A DNA stretch of 64,000 nucleotides from SIRX01 sp965213905 (GCA_965213905.1 OZ243922.1:1054001-1118000); one strand, 5' to 3'. Positions 33,291-42,357 are shown, counted from the first letter of the stretch. Translations and numbers: made by a program. The notes: generated by a model from the sequence alone, not told the origin.

Positions 33291-33992
33291 ATGTTCGCTT
33301 ACGACAGCGCAGTTGCTGAAGCGTTCCCAACAATCCGCGCCGGAGTAGTCCACGCAACCAGTCTGACCAACGGACCCAGTACACGGGGGCTATTGGACGA
33401 GTATCGGTCCGAACAACAAGCCGCAGTAGAAAGGCTTGAGGCCACCCCGATCGCCGCGTAGCGTCGGGTCTTCACCGGGTTCGGGGCCAAACCAACCCGC
33501 CACCGCATCGCGGCCGAAGCGCTACTCAGAAGGCTCGCCAAACACGGCGACATCCCCACCATCAACACCCTCGTCGACATCGGCAACCTCGTCTCGATCC
33601 GTTACGCCATGCCGGTCGCCGTGTTCGACCAGGCCAACGTTACCGGCCCCACCACCGTCCGTTTCGCCACCGGCGACGAACTTTTCACAGATCTTGAATC
33701 CGACGACAGTGTTCATCCGAACCCCGGCGAAGTCATCTTCGTGGACGATGCAGGTATCGTGGGCGCCCGGCGCTGGTGCTGGCGGCAAAGTGCCCGTAGC
33801 GCCACCGGCACAACCACGACAGATGCGCTTATAGCCGTCGAAGGCCACCACGATACCGCCTCCCAGGACATCGAATCAGCGTTAGCGGATCTTGCCTCGC
33901 TGCTCGCCACGCACCAGCCCGGCAGCCAAATAAGATCGTGCCGGTTGTCGCCAACTAACCCCGGCACCGAAATGGACCGAGACCCCGGCTAA
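33291..33992 (+). pseudogene. B3/4-domain protein (PheRS beta-like tRNA-binding fold) with internal amber codon
   Basis: ATG 33291 has TAGGAGG upstream and encodes YDSAVAEAFPTIRAGVVHA. After codon 56 there is TAG (33459-33461), then the same frame continues RRVFTGFGAKPTRHRIAAEA and INTLVDIGNLVSIRYAMPVAV, the hallmark of B3/4 proteins. It runs to codon 233. The last ~15 residues are atypical. Relatives have Trp at the TAG site as far as I recall, so a single TGG to TAG change explains it. The domain discriminates misacylated or free amino acids in related proteins. Confidence 0.75.
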
Positions 33993-34067
33993 GGTTAGAT
34001 CCCTCAACAAAACCCCTCACCCCAAACGGTCCGCAAGACTAACTCAACCCGAGATCACAGTTCATAT

Positions 34068-34092
34068 ATAGGGTACGGGGGTATGCTAAAAT
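34068..34092 (+). promoter_or_regulatory. CsoR-type copper operator and -10 box upstream of copA
   Basis: ATAGGGTACGGGGGTATGCTA resembles known CsoR operators (G-rich, TAC centre). TAAAAT at 34087-34092 overlaps its end, so bound CsoR would block the promoter. Confidence 0.65.
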
Positions 34093-34126
34093 ATCTTCTA
34101 GTTAGTATCGGAGAAAGGTCAGAGGC

Positions 34127-36604
34127 GTGCAGAAACAGAAGCCGGAGAGGCTGAACATAACGGTTACGGGGATGTCTTGTGCGGCTTGTGCGAACCGGGT
34201 GGAGAAAGCTCTCTCAAAGGCCGAAGGGGTCGAGGAAGCCAACGTGAACTTCGCCGCCGAGAAGGCTAGTGTTTCTTATGATCCCGGCTCCGTGAGTTTT
34301 CATACGCTGGTCGGGGCCGTCGAAGACGCCGGGTACGGCGCGAAAACCAGCAAGGTCGAGTTGGGCATTACCGGGATGAGTTGTGCAAGTTGCGCAGGAA
34401 GAGTCGAGAAGTCTCTTGACGGTGTGCCGGGGGTGCTGGGGGTAAACGTAAACCTCGCCTCGGAGAAGGCGAGCGTGGAGTATTTGCCGGGCGCTACAGA
34501 ACCGCGGGATCTGGAGCGGGCCGTCGAAGATGCGGGATACGGCACCGTAGGCCAGGAAGAAGCGGCGGCGGTGGATGCGGGCGAAGGAGAGTACCGGAAG
34601 CTCCGCAACAACTTTCTGTGGGCGGCGGCGCTGACGCTCCTGATCCTGGTCGGCAGCATTCCGCACATGCTCGGGATACCGGGCCCGGTGCCGATGCGCT
34701 GGCTGAACTTCGGGCTGCTCGTCCTGGCGACGCCGGTGCAGTTCTGGGCCGGGTGGCGATTCTACAAGGGCGCCTGGGGGGCGCTGAAACACGGCCAGGC
34801 AAACATGAACACCCTGGTCGTTGTAGGAACCAGCGCGGCGTACCTGTACAGCTTGGTGGCTACGGTAGCGCCCGGACTTTTTGCCGGTGGGCGGGCGGAC
34901 GTGTACTTCGACACCTCCGCGCTCATCATCACGCTCATTCTGCTTGGTAGGCTCCTCGAAGCCCGGGCCAAGGGGCGCACCAACGAAGCCATAAAGAAGC
35001 TGGCCGGTTTGCAGGCCAGGACCGCGCGGGTCGTGCGGGACGGCGAGGAAGTAGACGTGCCCGTAGAAGAGGTCGAGGCCGGGGACGTGGTCGTGGTACG
35101 ACCGGGTGAGAAGGTGCCGGTGGACGGGCGTTTGGTTGGCGGGGAGTCGGCGGTGGACGAGGCCATGATCACGGGCGAGCCCATCCCGGTGAGCAAGGGT
35201 GTTGGCGACGAGGTGATCGGGGCGACCATCAACAAGAGCGGTTCGTTCAAGATGGAGGCCACGAAGGTCGGCCGGGACACGGCCCTGGCCCAGATCATTC
35301 GCATGGTCGAAGAAGCCCAGGGCACCAAAGCCCCGATACAGCGCCTGGCGGATAGGGTGAGCGGCGTCTTCGTACCCATCGTCGTCGTGATAGCCACCCT
35401 CACCTTCTTTGTCTGGTGGGCGATCGGGCCGGCCCCGGCCTTCACCTTCGCCCTGTTGAACTTCGTGGCGGTCCTCATCATCGCCTGCCCCTGCGCGATG
35501 GGGCTCGCCACCCCGACCTCCATAATGGTCGGCACCGGCAGGGGCGCGGAGATGGGCGTCCTCATAAAAGGCGGCGAGACGCTCGAAGGAGCCCACAAGC
35601 TCACCACGGTCGTCTTGGACAAAACCGGCACCCTCACCCGCGGTAAGCCGGTACTCACGGACGTAACGACGGGCAACGGGCTCCCCGAGGATGAACTGCT
35701 ACGCCTCGTCGCATCAGCCGAGCGCGGCAGCGAGCATCCGCTGGGCGAGGCAATAGTCGAGGGCGCGAAGGAGCGCGGTCTGGGCCTGACCGACTCCGAG
35801 GGCTTCGAAGCCGTGGCGGGCCGCGGCATAAGGGCGCGGGTAGACGGCCGCGAGATGCTGGCCGGAAACGCCGCGCTCCTGGAGGCAGAAGGCATCACCG
35901 GGGATGGACTCCTGCGCGAAGGAGAGGCCCTCTCGGCCTCCGGCAAGACCCCGATGTTCGTGGCGGTGGACGGCGAACCGGCGGGCCTCGTGGCCGTCGC
36001 GGACACCATAAAAGACGAGTCCCGCGATGCCGTAAAGCGGTTGCACGAAATGGGACTGAAGGTGGCGATGCTCACCGGTGACAACCGCCGGACCGCCGAG
36101 GCCATAGCCCGCGAGCTCGGCATAGACCAGGTGTTTGCCGAGGTGCTGCCGGAGGATAAGGTCGGCGGGGTAAAGAAGCTGCAGGCCGGGGGGGAAACCG
36201 TGGCGATGGTCGGGGACGGCATCAACGACGCCCCGGCGCTCGCGCAGGCAGACGTGGGAATCGCCATTGGGACCGGGACGGACGTGGCGATGGAGGCGGC
36301 GGACCTCACCCTGATCTCCGGCGACGTGCGCGGCGTCGGGCGGGCTATAAAGCTCTCCAAGGCGACGGTACGAAATATCAAGCAGAACCTTTTCTGGGCC
36401 TTCGCCTACAACGTCGCCCTGATCCCGGTCGCCGCGGGCATCCTCTACCCTTTCTTTTCCGGCGGAACGGTGCCGGAGGTGTTGCAGCCCGCCCTAGGCG
36501 AGTACGGCTTCCTGAACCCGGTGCTCGCGGCGGCGGCGATGGCGCTCTCGTCGGTGACGGTGTTGGGCAATGCCCTACGTTTGCGGCGGACGCGAATAGG
36601 CTGA
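34127..36604 (+). CDS. copA: Copper-exporting P-type ATPase
   Basis: 825 residues, a complete P1B-1 ATPase. There are two N-terminal HMA domains (GMSCAACANRVEKAL, Cys18/21; GMSCASCAGRVEKSL, Cys86/89). The transport motif IACPCAMGLATP is near residue 453, the phosphorylation site DKTGTLTRGKP near 497, SEHPLGEAIV binds ATP, and MVGDGINDAPALAQADVG is the hinge. It pumps Cu(I) out of the cytoplasm. The GTG start follows a purine-rich stretch. csoR and copZ follow on the same strand, and a CsoR-like box lies upstream. Confidence 0.96.
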   Translation: MQKQKPERLNITVTGMSCAACANRVEKALSKAEGVEEANVNFAAEKASVSYDPGSVSFHTLVGAVEDAGYGAKTSKVELGITGMSCASCAGRVEKSLDGVPGVLGVNVNLASEKASVEYLPGATEPRDLERAVEDAGYGTVGQEEAAAVDAGEGEYRKLRNNFLWAAALTLLILVGSIPHMLGIPGPVPMRWLNFGLLVLATPVQFWAGWRFYKGAWGALKHGQANMNTLVVVGTSAAYLYSLVATVAPGLFAGGRADVYFDTSALIITLILLGRLLEARAKGRTNEAIKKLAGLQARTARVVRDGEEVDVPVEEVEAGDVVVVRPGEKVPVDGRLVGGESAVDEAMITGEPIPVSKGVGDEVIGATINKSGSFKMEATKVGRDTALAQIIRMVEEAQGTKAPIQRLADRVSGVFVPIVVVIATLTFFVWWAIGPAPAFTFALLNFVAVLIIACPCAMGLATPTSIMVGTGRGAEMGVLIKGGETLEGAHKLTTVVLDKTGTLTRGKPVLTDVTTGNGLPEDELLRLVASAERGSEHPLGEAIVEGAKERGLGLTDSEGFEAVAGRGIRARVDGREMLAGNAALLEAEGITGDGLLREGEALSASGKTPMFVAVDGEPAGLVAVADTIKDESRDAVKRLHEMGLKVAMLTGDNRRTAEAIARELGIDQVFAEVLPEDKVGGVKKLQAGGETVAMVGDGINDAPALAQADVGIAIGTGTDVAMEAADLTLISGDVRGVGRAIKLSKATVRNIKQNLFWAFAYNVALIPVAAGILYPFFSGGTVPEVLQPALGEYGFLNPVLAAAAMALSSVTVLGNALRLRRTRIG

Positions 36605-36611
36605 GGTAACG

Positions 36612-36617
36612 GTAGAA
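36612..36617 (+). promoter_or_regulatory. Possible internal -10 element before csoR
   Basis: TAGAAT lies just after the copA stop and about 50 bases before the csoR start. Confidence 0.3.
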
Positions 36618-36664
36618 TGGCCCGTGGAGGGCACGCGCCCCCCACGGAGCCTACGGAGGTGAAC

Positions 36665-36949
36665 TTGCACGGATACATCAAAGCGGACCACAAAGAAAAG
36701 CTGGAGAACCGCCTCAAGCGGATCGAGGGCCAGGTACGGGGCGTGCGGCGGATGGTGGACGAGGAAGCCTACTGCATAGACATCCTCACCCAGATCTCCA
36801 GCCTCATCTCCGCCTCCGAAAAGGTGGCCGCCATGGTCCTCCGGGACCACGTAGATCATTGCGTAAAAGAGTCCATCCGGAACGAGGATCAGGCGGAAGA
36901 AAAGATAGACGAGTTGGTAGACGCCGTGGAACGGTTTCTGAAAGTATAG
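36665..36949 (+). CDS. csoR: Copper-sensing transcriptional repressor CsoR
   Basis: 94 residues, an all-helical metalloregulator. The Cu(I) ligands Cys37, His62 and Cys66 (YCIDILTQ, RDHVDHCVKE) match the Cys-His-Cys set of CsoR. The TTG at 36665, five bases after GGAGGT, gives the expected length and ligand numbering; an ATG at 36617 overlaps a -10 box and is rejected. It probably represses copA and releases DNA on binding copper. Confidence 0.93.
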   Translation: MHGYIKADHKEKLENRLKRIEGQVRGVRRMVDEEAYCIDILTQISSLISASEKVAAMVLRDHVDHCVKESIRNEDQAEEKIDELVDAVERFLKV

Positions 36950-36975
36950 GAAAAAGTACAGGAAAGGAACAGGGT

Positions 36976-37185
36976 TTGATCGAGGCAAAGTACACCGTGC
37001 CGGACATGAGCTGCGCCCACTGCAAGAGCACCATTGAGGACTCGTTAAACGAGCTTTCCGGTGTCGAGGAGGCCACGGCCGACCCTGATTCTCAGGTCGT
37101 CGAAGTAGCGTACGACGAGAACCGGGTCGGAGAAAATGAGGTCAAAGCCGCCATCGAAGACGCCGGCTACACCATAGCGGCTTAG
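36976..37185 (+). CDS. copZ: Copper chaperone CopZ-like (HMA domain)
   Basis: 69 residues, a single heavy-metal-associated domain with VPDMSCAHCKSTIEDSL (Cys-x2-Cys). It delivers Cu(I) to CopA. The TTG start at 36976 follows AAGGAACAGG. It is the third gene of the copper operon. Confidence 0.9.
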   Translation: MIEAKYTVPDMSCAHCKSTIEDSLNELSGVEEATADPDSQVVEVAYDENRVGENEVKAAIEDAGYTIAA

Positions 37186-37195
37186 AAAGTCTTTT

Positions 37196-38536
37196 TTGAC
37201 GACGGCGACGCTTCCTCCAAATCCGAAAACCCGGCCCCTCGTCGGCAACCTGCTGGACTACTCCCGTGACCCTTTGAACTTCCTGGCCCGCAGCGCCCGG
37301 GAGTACGGCGACGTCGTGAGGCTGCAATTTCCCGGTCCGCCCGCCTACCTGCTCTCCAACCCGGAGCATATCGAGCAGGTTCTGGTAAAGCACAACCGCA
37401 ACTTCGTCAAAGACCGCGTAACAAAGCAAATGCTCGGCATCCTCGGCAACGGCCTGCTCACCAGCGACGGCGACTTCTGGCGCCGCCAACGCCGCCTCGC
37501 CCAACCCGCCTTCCACCGCGAGCGCATAGACAACTACGCCCATACGATGGTCTCCTACACGGAGCGGATGCTCGAAGGCTGGCGCGACGGTGAGGAACGA
37601 AACGTTCACCACGACATGATGCGCCTAACGTTGGAGATCGCCGCAAAGACCCTCGTAGACGCCGACATCACCGACGACTCAGAAGAAGTCGGGGCCGCCC
37701 TCACGGCTATAATGGCCCGTTTCTCGGACCAGGGCAACGGTGTATTCCTCCGCATGCTCCCCGACAGCGTCCCGACCCCGTCCAACCTGCGCTTCCGGCG
37801 GGCGAACCGGAAGCTCGAAGAGTTCATCTACGGCATTGTCGAGGAGCGCCGCCGGAGCGGCCGGGACACCGGCGACCTCCTTTCCATGCTGCTCCACGCC
37901 CGCGACGAGGACGGCAGCCGCATGGGCGACGAGCAGCTCCGCGACGAGTTAATGACCATCGTCATGGCCGGCCACGAGACGACGGCCATCACCCTCTCCT
38001 GGACCTTCTACCTGCTCGGCGGGCACCCCGCCGTGGAAGAGAAACTGTGTTCCGAACTCGAAGCGGCGCTGAACGGCCGCCCGCCGAAGGTCGCGGACCT
38101 CTCCCGTCTCCCCTACCTCGACGCGGTACTGAAAGAGTCCATGAGGCTCTACCCGCCGGCCTGGGCCATCGGCCGCGAAGCCGTCGAGGACTGCGAGATC
38201 GGGGGCTTTCACGTCCCCGCCAAAACGCAACTCTTTATAAGCCAGTGGGTCGTCCACCGCGACCCCCGCTTTTTCGAGGTGCCCGAAGCGTTCGTCCCGG
38301 AACGCTGGGAGACCGGCCTCGGGAATCGGAATCCGAAGTTCGCCTATTTCCCCTTCGGAGGCGGGCCGAGGCTCTGCATCGGGCAATCCTTCGCAAGGAT
38401 GGAGGCCGCCCTCGTGCTCGCCACCATAGCCCAAAAGTTCGGGCTGAAGCCGCTCCCCGGGCAAATTGTAAGCCCGCAACCCTCGATCACACTCCGCCCG
38501 AAGTACGGTATACGGGCCACGCTCCAAGAACGATAG
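37196..38536 (+). CDS. Cytochrome P450
   Basis: 446 residues with all P450 landmarks: I-helix AGHETTAITLSW with the acid-Thr pair, K-helix ESMRLYPP (ExxR), PERW in the meander, and the heme loop FPFGGGPRLCIGQSFA with axial Cys near residue 394. It resembles fatty-acid/alkane-hydroxylating CYP102/CYP4-like bacterial types. TTG start ten bases after copZ, so it may be co-transcribed with the copper genes. No ferredoxin partner is adjacent. Confidence 0.94.
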   Translation: MTTATLPPNPKTRPLVGNLLDYSRDPLNFLARSAREYGDVVRLQFPGPPAYLLSNPEHIEQVLVKHNRNFVKDRVTKQMLGILGNGLLTSDGDFWRRQRRLAQPAFHRERIDNYAHTMVSYTERMLEGWRDGEERNVHHDMMRLTLEIAAKTLVDADITDDSEEVGAALTAIMARFSDQGNGVFLRMLPDSVPTPSNLRFRRANRKLEEFIYGIVEERRRSGRDTGDLLSMLLHARDEDGSRMGDEQLRDELMTIVMAGHETTAITLSWTFYLLGGHPAVEEKLCSELEAALNGRPPKVADLSRLPYLDAVLKESMRLYPPAWAIGREAVEDCEIGGFHVPAKTQLFISQWVVHRDPRFFEVPEAFVPERWETGLGNRNPKFAYFPFGGGPRLCIGQSFARMEAALVLATIAQKFGLKPLPGQIVSPQPSITLRPKYGIRATLQER

Positions 38537-38605
38537 CCCCCCGGCCAAACTCTTTCTTTACGGTGGTGCATCGAAAAGGCCATTTTTTAAACCAGACCTT
38601 TTAGC

Positions 38606-38628
38606 ATAGGGGGTAGGGGTATATACTA
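38606..38628 (+). promoter_or_regulatory. CsoR-like box and -10 element upstream of the nuo operon
   Basis: ATAGGGGGTAGGGGTATA resembles the copA operator. It sits in the 17-base spacer between TTTTAG and TATACT (38622-38627), the same arrangement as at copA. Copper control is inferred. Confidence 0.45.
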
Positions 38629-38707
38629 ACGTCCCGTCCAGCGGGTGACGGGCATCCGGCATCCGGCAGGCGACAGGTTCGGATAGAGAGGATCCGGGAG
38701 TTTTGCG

Positions 38708-39073
38708 ATGAGCGCCCTGCAACAGTACGCCTTGCTTTTAGGAATGATCGTCGGCACCGTTGGGTTCGTGTTGAGCGTTTACGGTATCGCCCGTTCGCTG
38801 GGCAAGACGCGCCGGGAGCCGGGCAAGGACGTGCCGGCCACCTCCGGCAAGTTAGCGAGAGGCCCGGTTTGGGCGAGGTATCATGTGCGTTACTACGGCT
38901 ACGCCCTGCTGTTCCTCGCCTTCGACATGGAGATGGCCTACATGTATCCGTGGGCGGTCGTCTACCGGGAACTGGGATTGAAGGCGCTGCTGGACATGGG
39001 CGTGTTCCTGGGGATTCTTTACCTGGGGCTGCTTTACGGCTGGAGCCAGGGCGCGTTCAGGAGGCAGAAGTGA
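38708..39073 (+). CDS. nuoA: Complex I-like subunit NuoA
   Basis: 121 residues, three membrane helices, with the family segment YHVRYYGYALLFLAFDMEMAYMYPWAVVYRELG carrying conserved acidic residues. It is the first gene of an eight-gene plus-strand operon. ATG preceded by GGGAG. Its stop overlaps the GTG start of the nuoB-nuoD fusion (GTGA). Confidence 0.9.
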   Translation: MSALQQYALLLGMIVGTVGFVLSVYGIARSLGKTRREPGKDVPATSGKLARGPVWARYHVRYYGYALLFLAFDMEMAYMYPWAVVYRELGLKALLDMGVFLGILYLGLLYGWSQGAFRRQK

Positions 39074-40641
39074 TCTCCGGCTCCCGGCAGGCGGAGCCGG
39101 GTCTTTTCTGCCGGATGGTCGCACGGGCGATGGCCCGCCGGCTGGCCGCGTTCGTCGTCCCCGGACCAGACGTCGCGCGGGCATACGGCCTCGATGTAGA
39201 AGCCGCCGGGCTCCGGATCATAGATACGCCCCGGCACGCAAGCGTGTTGTTGCTCGTCGGAGAGTTGCCGGGGGGTTTACGGAAAGCGGCGGCCGTCGCC
39301 TACGCCCAGATGATGCGTCCGCGGACCGTGTTCGCGGTGGGCGCCGGAGAAACGCCGTCGCTTCCGGGGCCGGATGTGTCGGCCGCGCTAGACCAAGAAT
39401 CACTGGCCGGTGGCGTCGGAGAACTGCGCCGGGTCTTCGTAGAGGGCGCCTTCGCCGGCGAGGTGGAAGACTTCGAGGCCGGAGTGGTCCGGGAAGACGG
39501 AGGAGACGAAGGTGGGATGGACCACGGGCATGACCACGGCCACGGGCAAGATCACGGAGGACACGAGGAAGACGAAGAAGACGAATCTGAAGAGAAAGAG
39601 ATCGGCGAGGATCAGCTCGAAGATTACATGTCCATGATCGAGATGACCCAGGGCATGCCGGCGAGTGGGGATGGCCTGATCATGGAGTGGGTCCCGGCCC
39701 CTTACGGCCCACTATTCCCAGGCCTCCCCGGCGGCCTCTCCCTCACCTTCACCCTCGACGGCGACACGGTCGCCGAGACCGAGTTGGAGCCGGGAGTAGA
39801 AGGACACCCGCCAGCGCAGCTACTTCACGGTCCGGTCGAAAGCCTCTCAGAACACGCCGCAAAGCTCGACCCGTTGACGCCGGTCGCCTATCGGCTGCTC
39901 GCCCAGCGCGCCATCGAAGACGCGGCCGGCGAGCAGATCAGCGACGAAGAAGCTCGCTTTAGGGTGGGTGCCCTGGAGCGTGAGCGGGCGGCGAGCCACC
40001 TCGGATGGACGGCGGGCTTCGGCTACCTGATCGGGACCAGAGCCCTCTCCCTACGGGCGGCCCGCTTGCAACTGGCACTCCTCCGGGCGTCGGACATCGA
40101 AGAGGTCTGGCTTCTGAAGGGAGACGTAGAAGATTTCGTCCGCAAGGCACTCCGGACGCCGCTGCTCAAGAGCAAACTCGGCGGGATCGCGGCCCTGGAC
40201 GGTGCGGAAGCGGCAATCGGGCCGGTAGCCCGGGCTACCGGGACCGAGTCTGACACACGCACAGAAGACCTCGTATATCAGGACCTCGGTTTCTCATCCA
40301 TAGTTCGTGACGGCAACGATGCCCTAGCCCGCTTCCGGCTCCGGCTAGAGGAAATAGGGCAAAGCCTCGACCTCTTGCTAGAAGCTAACGCGGTAGCCGA
40401 CACGGGTCCCCGGCCGTACGACGTTGCTACCGGCACGGGCGCGGCAACGATAGAGACGCCGCGCGGTACGGCGATGCTAAATATCACCCTGAAAGATGGA
40501 TCGGTTACTGACGTGAAACTCGACGTTCCTTCCACGCGCAACGCCCGGTTGGCCGAGACCCTTACGGTCGGCAAAGAGGTCGCCGACGCGCTGGTCGGTG
40601 TCGGGTCACTGGACCTCTCGCCGTGGGAAATGTCTCCGTGA
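39070..40641 (+). CDS. Fused NuoB-like/NuoD-like subunit lacking iron-sulfur ligands
   Basis: 523 residues. Residues ~15-125 resemble the NuoB core (VARAMARRLAAF, VLLLVGELPGGLRKAAAVAY). None of the four Cys that bind cluster N2 is present; the only Cys is Cys14. Residues ~150-178 are a His/Asp/Glu linker (HGHDHGHGQDHGGH). From ~200 to the end it follows NuoD: LERERAASHLGWTAGFGYL, then IETPRGTAMLNITLKDGS and VADALVGVGSLDLSPW at the C-terminus, where NuoD has its quinone-site residues. The GTG start follows AGGAGG and overlaps nuoA. The protein cannot carry electrons as normal NuoB does; it may be a structural or regulatory bridge for the membrane module. Confidence 0.75.
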   Translation: MISGSRQAEPGLFCRMVARAMARRLAAFVVPGPDVARAYGLDVEAAGLRIIDTPRHASVLLLVGELPGGLRKAAAVAYAQMMRPRTVFAVGAGETPSLPGPDVSAALDQESLAGGVGELRRVFVEGAFAGEVEDFEAGVVREDGGDEGGMDHGHDHGHGQDHGGHEEDEEDESEEKEIGEDQLEDYMSMIEMTQGMPASGDGLIMEWVPAPYGPLFPGLPGGLSLTFTLDGDTVAETELEPGVEGHPPAQLLHGPVESLSEHAAKLDPLTPVAYRLLAQRAIEDAAGEQISDEEARFRVGALERERAASHLGWTAGFGYLIGTRALSLRAARLQLALLRASDIEEVWLLKGDVEDFVRKALRTPLLKSKLGGIAALDGAEAAIGPVARATGTESDTRTEDLVYQDLGFSSIVRDGNDALARFRLRLEEIGQSLDLLLEANAVADTGPRPYDVATGTGAATIETPRGTAMLNITLKDGSVTDVKLDVPSTRNARLAETLTVGKEVADALVGVGSLDLSPWEMSP

Positions 40642-41537
40642 CGACGGTAGTAGTCGTACTGGTGTTGCTGGCGGGGGCTTACGTGGTCGCCGTGCTCGAA
40701 GGTTGGGCGTCGGAGGGACGGTTCCGGCCTGCGGGACCGGCGCTGGAAGCCGTGGCTTTATTGGGGCGGGAGTCGGTCGTCACCCGGAGCTCGGATAGGA
40801 TCTTCTTAGAGGTCGGGCCGGTGCTGTTACTGATCTCGGCCTTACTAGCCGCCGCCGTGCTACCACTGGCGCCGGGCCTCATAATCACGGACCTTGCCAC
40901 CGGCGCGCTCTTCGTGAACGCGGCGCTCGCCTACGTGATGGTGGCGCTGGTGATGGCCGGCTGGGCGCCGAACGGGGTCTACGCGATGGTCGGCGGCTGG
41001 CGCTTTCTCGGACAACTCGTAGGCTACTCCATGCTCATCGTCATGCCGCTAACGGCGGTCGCGATGCGCGCCGAGTCGCTTTTCACCACGCAGGTCGTGG
41101 AGTCGCAGGGCGCGCTGTGGAACATAGTATTTCAGCCCGCCGGCTTCGTACTCTTTTTCCTGGCGGCGCTGGCGGTCTGCTTTCTGCCGCCGTTCGACCT
41201 GCCGACGGCGCCGGGCGAGCTGGCGGGCGGCGTGATGGCCGAGTACACGGGCGCGCGGTTGGCGATCATGCGTCTGGCCCGCGCGGTGCTCGTCGTGACC
41301 CTGGCGGTAACGACGACGGTCTTTTACCTGGGCGGCTGGCTCGGGCCAGCGTTGCCGCCGTGGGCCTGGACGTTGGGCAAGTCTCTCGCGGCCGCGGCGG
41401 CGATGCTATTCGTCGGGCGGTACGTTCCCCGGATACGCGAGGAGCACATGCTGCAGTGGTTCTGGAAGCTCGGCATCCCGCTCGCCCTGCTCAACATCCT
41501 CTACGTCGGGATCGCGCTGCTGGTGGTGGATAGGTGA
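40638..41537 (+). CDS. nuoH: Complex I-like subunit NuoH
   Basis: 299 residues, about eight helices. FLPPFDLPTAPGELAGGVMAEYTG is the NuoH quinone-tunnel loop; the usual EAESELVAGY-type acidic string is altered to TAPGELAGGV. GTG 40638 overlaps the preceding stop (GTGA), matching the coupling used through the operon; GTG 40623 is an alternative. It should contact the NuoB/NuoD fusion. Confidence 0.88.
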   Translation: MTTVVVVLVLLAGAYVVAVLEGWASEGRFRPAGPALEAVALLGRESVVTRSSDRIFLEVGPVLLLISALLAAAVLPLAPGLIITDLATGALFVNAALAYVMVALVMAGWAPNGVYAMVGGWRFLGQLVGYSMLIVMPLTAVAMRAESLFTTQVVESQGALWNIVFQPAGFVLFFLAALAVCFLPPFDLPTAPGELAGGVMAEYTGARLAIMRLARAVLVVTLAVTTTVFYLGGWLGPALPPWAWTLGKSLAAAAAMLFVGRYVPRIREEHMLQWFWKLGIPLALLNILYVGIALLVVDR

Positions 41538-42049
41538 CGCTCCAGGAGATTTTGCAGCCGCTTTTCGTAGGGCTCTTCGGGGTAGCCGCCATCTGGTTCG
41601 GTGTCGTGGTTTTTGCAACGGCCTCGATGGTCCGGTCGGCGTTGGCGCTGTTGTTTTCGCAGGCCGCCATCGGCGCGATGTTCTTGGCGATGCAGACCGA
41701 GTTTCTGGGGGTGCTCCAGATCATGATGATGGGAACCGAGATGTCCATTATGGCGATCTTCATGGTGATGTACATGATGGACCCGGGCGGCCTCATGGGG
41801 ATGGACATGACGCACCAGAAGCGCCTCTCACAGGCCGCGGGCATTCTGGGGGCGCTCCTAACAATCGGCGTCGTGTTCCTGGTTAGCTGGGGTCCTATAG
41901 CGGACAGTGTTCCTCCCGGCGAACAGGTACACGACCTGGGCATAAACTTGATGGGACGCTCCATGCTCATCTTCGAGACGGCGGGCGTCACCATCCTGAC
42001 GGCCATGATCGCCACCATCGCCGTCGCCCTGGAGAGGGGTAGAGAGTAA
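41534..42049 (+). CDS. nuoJ: Complex I-like subunit NuoJ
   Basis: 171 residues, five hydrophobic segments. Conserved region MVRSALALLFSQAAIGAMFLAMQTEFLGVLQIMMM, Met-rich loop MVMYMMDPGGLMGMDMTHQ. GTG start overlapping the nuoH stop by four bases; the stop overlaps nuoK by one base. Confidence 0.9.
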   Translation: MTLQEILQPLFVGLFGVAAIWFGVVVFATASMVRSALALLFSQAAIGAMFLAMQTEFLGVLQIMMMGTEMSIMAIFMVMYMMDPGGLMGMDMTHQKRLSQAAGILGALLTIGVVFLVSWGPIADSVPPGEQVHDLGINLMGRSMLIFETAGVTILTAMIATIAVALERGRE

Positions 42050-42357
42050 TGGCTACGCTCCTGGTGGCGCTGGTCGTCGGGGCTGTACTTTTTGGCGTCG
42101 GGGTCTACGGCGCGCTCTCGCAGACGAACCTGGTCATGATCATGATGGGCGTCGAGCTGATGCTCGGCGGCGCGATGGTCAACCTGGTCGCGTTCTGGCG
42201 CTTTTTGCACCCCGAAGCCTACTCCGGGCAGGTGTTCGTCCTGATCGTGATGACCGTTATGGCCCTGGAGATGGCCGTCGGCTTCGGCGTCGGCACCGCC
42301 CGCTTCCGCCACAAAGGCTCCGTCGAAATGGAAGAAGCCCGGAGCCTCAAAGGATGA
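42049..42357 (+). CDS. nuoK: Complex I-like subunit NuoK
   Basis: 102 residues, three helices. GVYGALSQTNLVMIMMGVELMLGGAMVNLVAFW contains the conserved Glu of helix 2, and VFVLIVMTVMALEMAVGFG the second Glu. TAATG coupling to nuoJ, ATGA coupling to nuoL. Confidence 0.92.
   Translation: MATLLVALVVGAVLFGVGVYGALSQTNLVMIMMGVELMLGGAMVNLVAFWRFLHPEAYSGQVFVLIVMTVMALEMAVGFGVGTARFRHKGSVEMEEARSLKG

Noticed and set aside
33459..33461. TAG decoded as an amino acid (amber recoding)
   Set aside because: Other genes in the window end at TAG normally, no pyrrolysine genes are seen, and the surrounding region holds other broken genes, so a plain mutation is more likely.
34214..35596. 460-codon open frame antisense to copA
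   Set aside because: His/Asp/Gly-rich composition, no domain, entirely inside copA.
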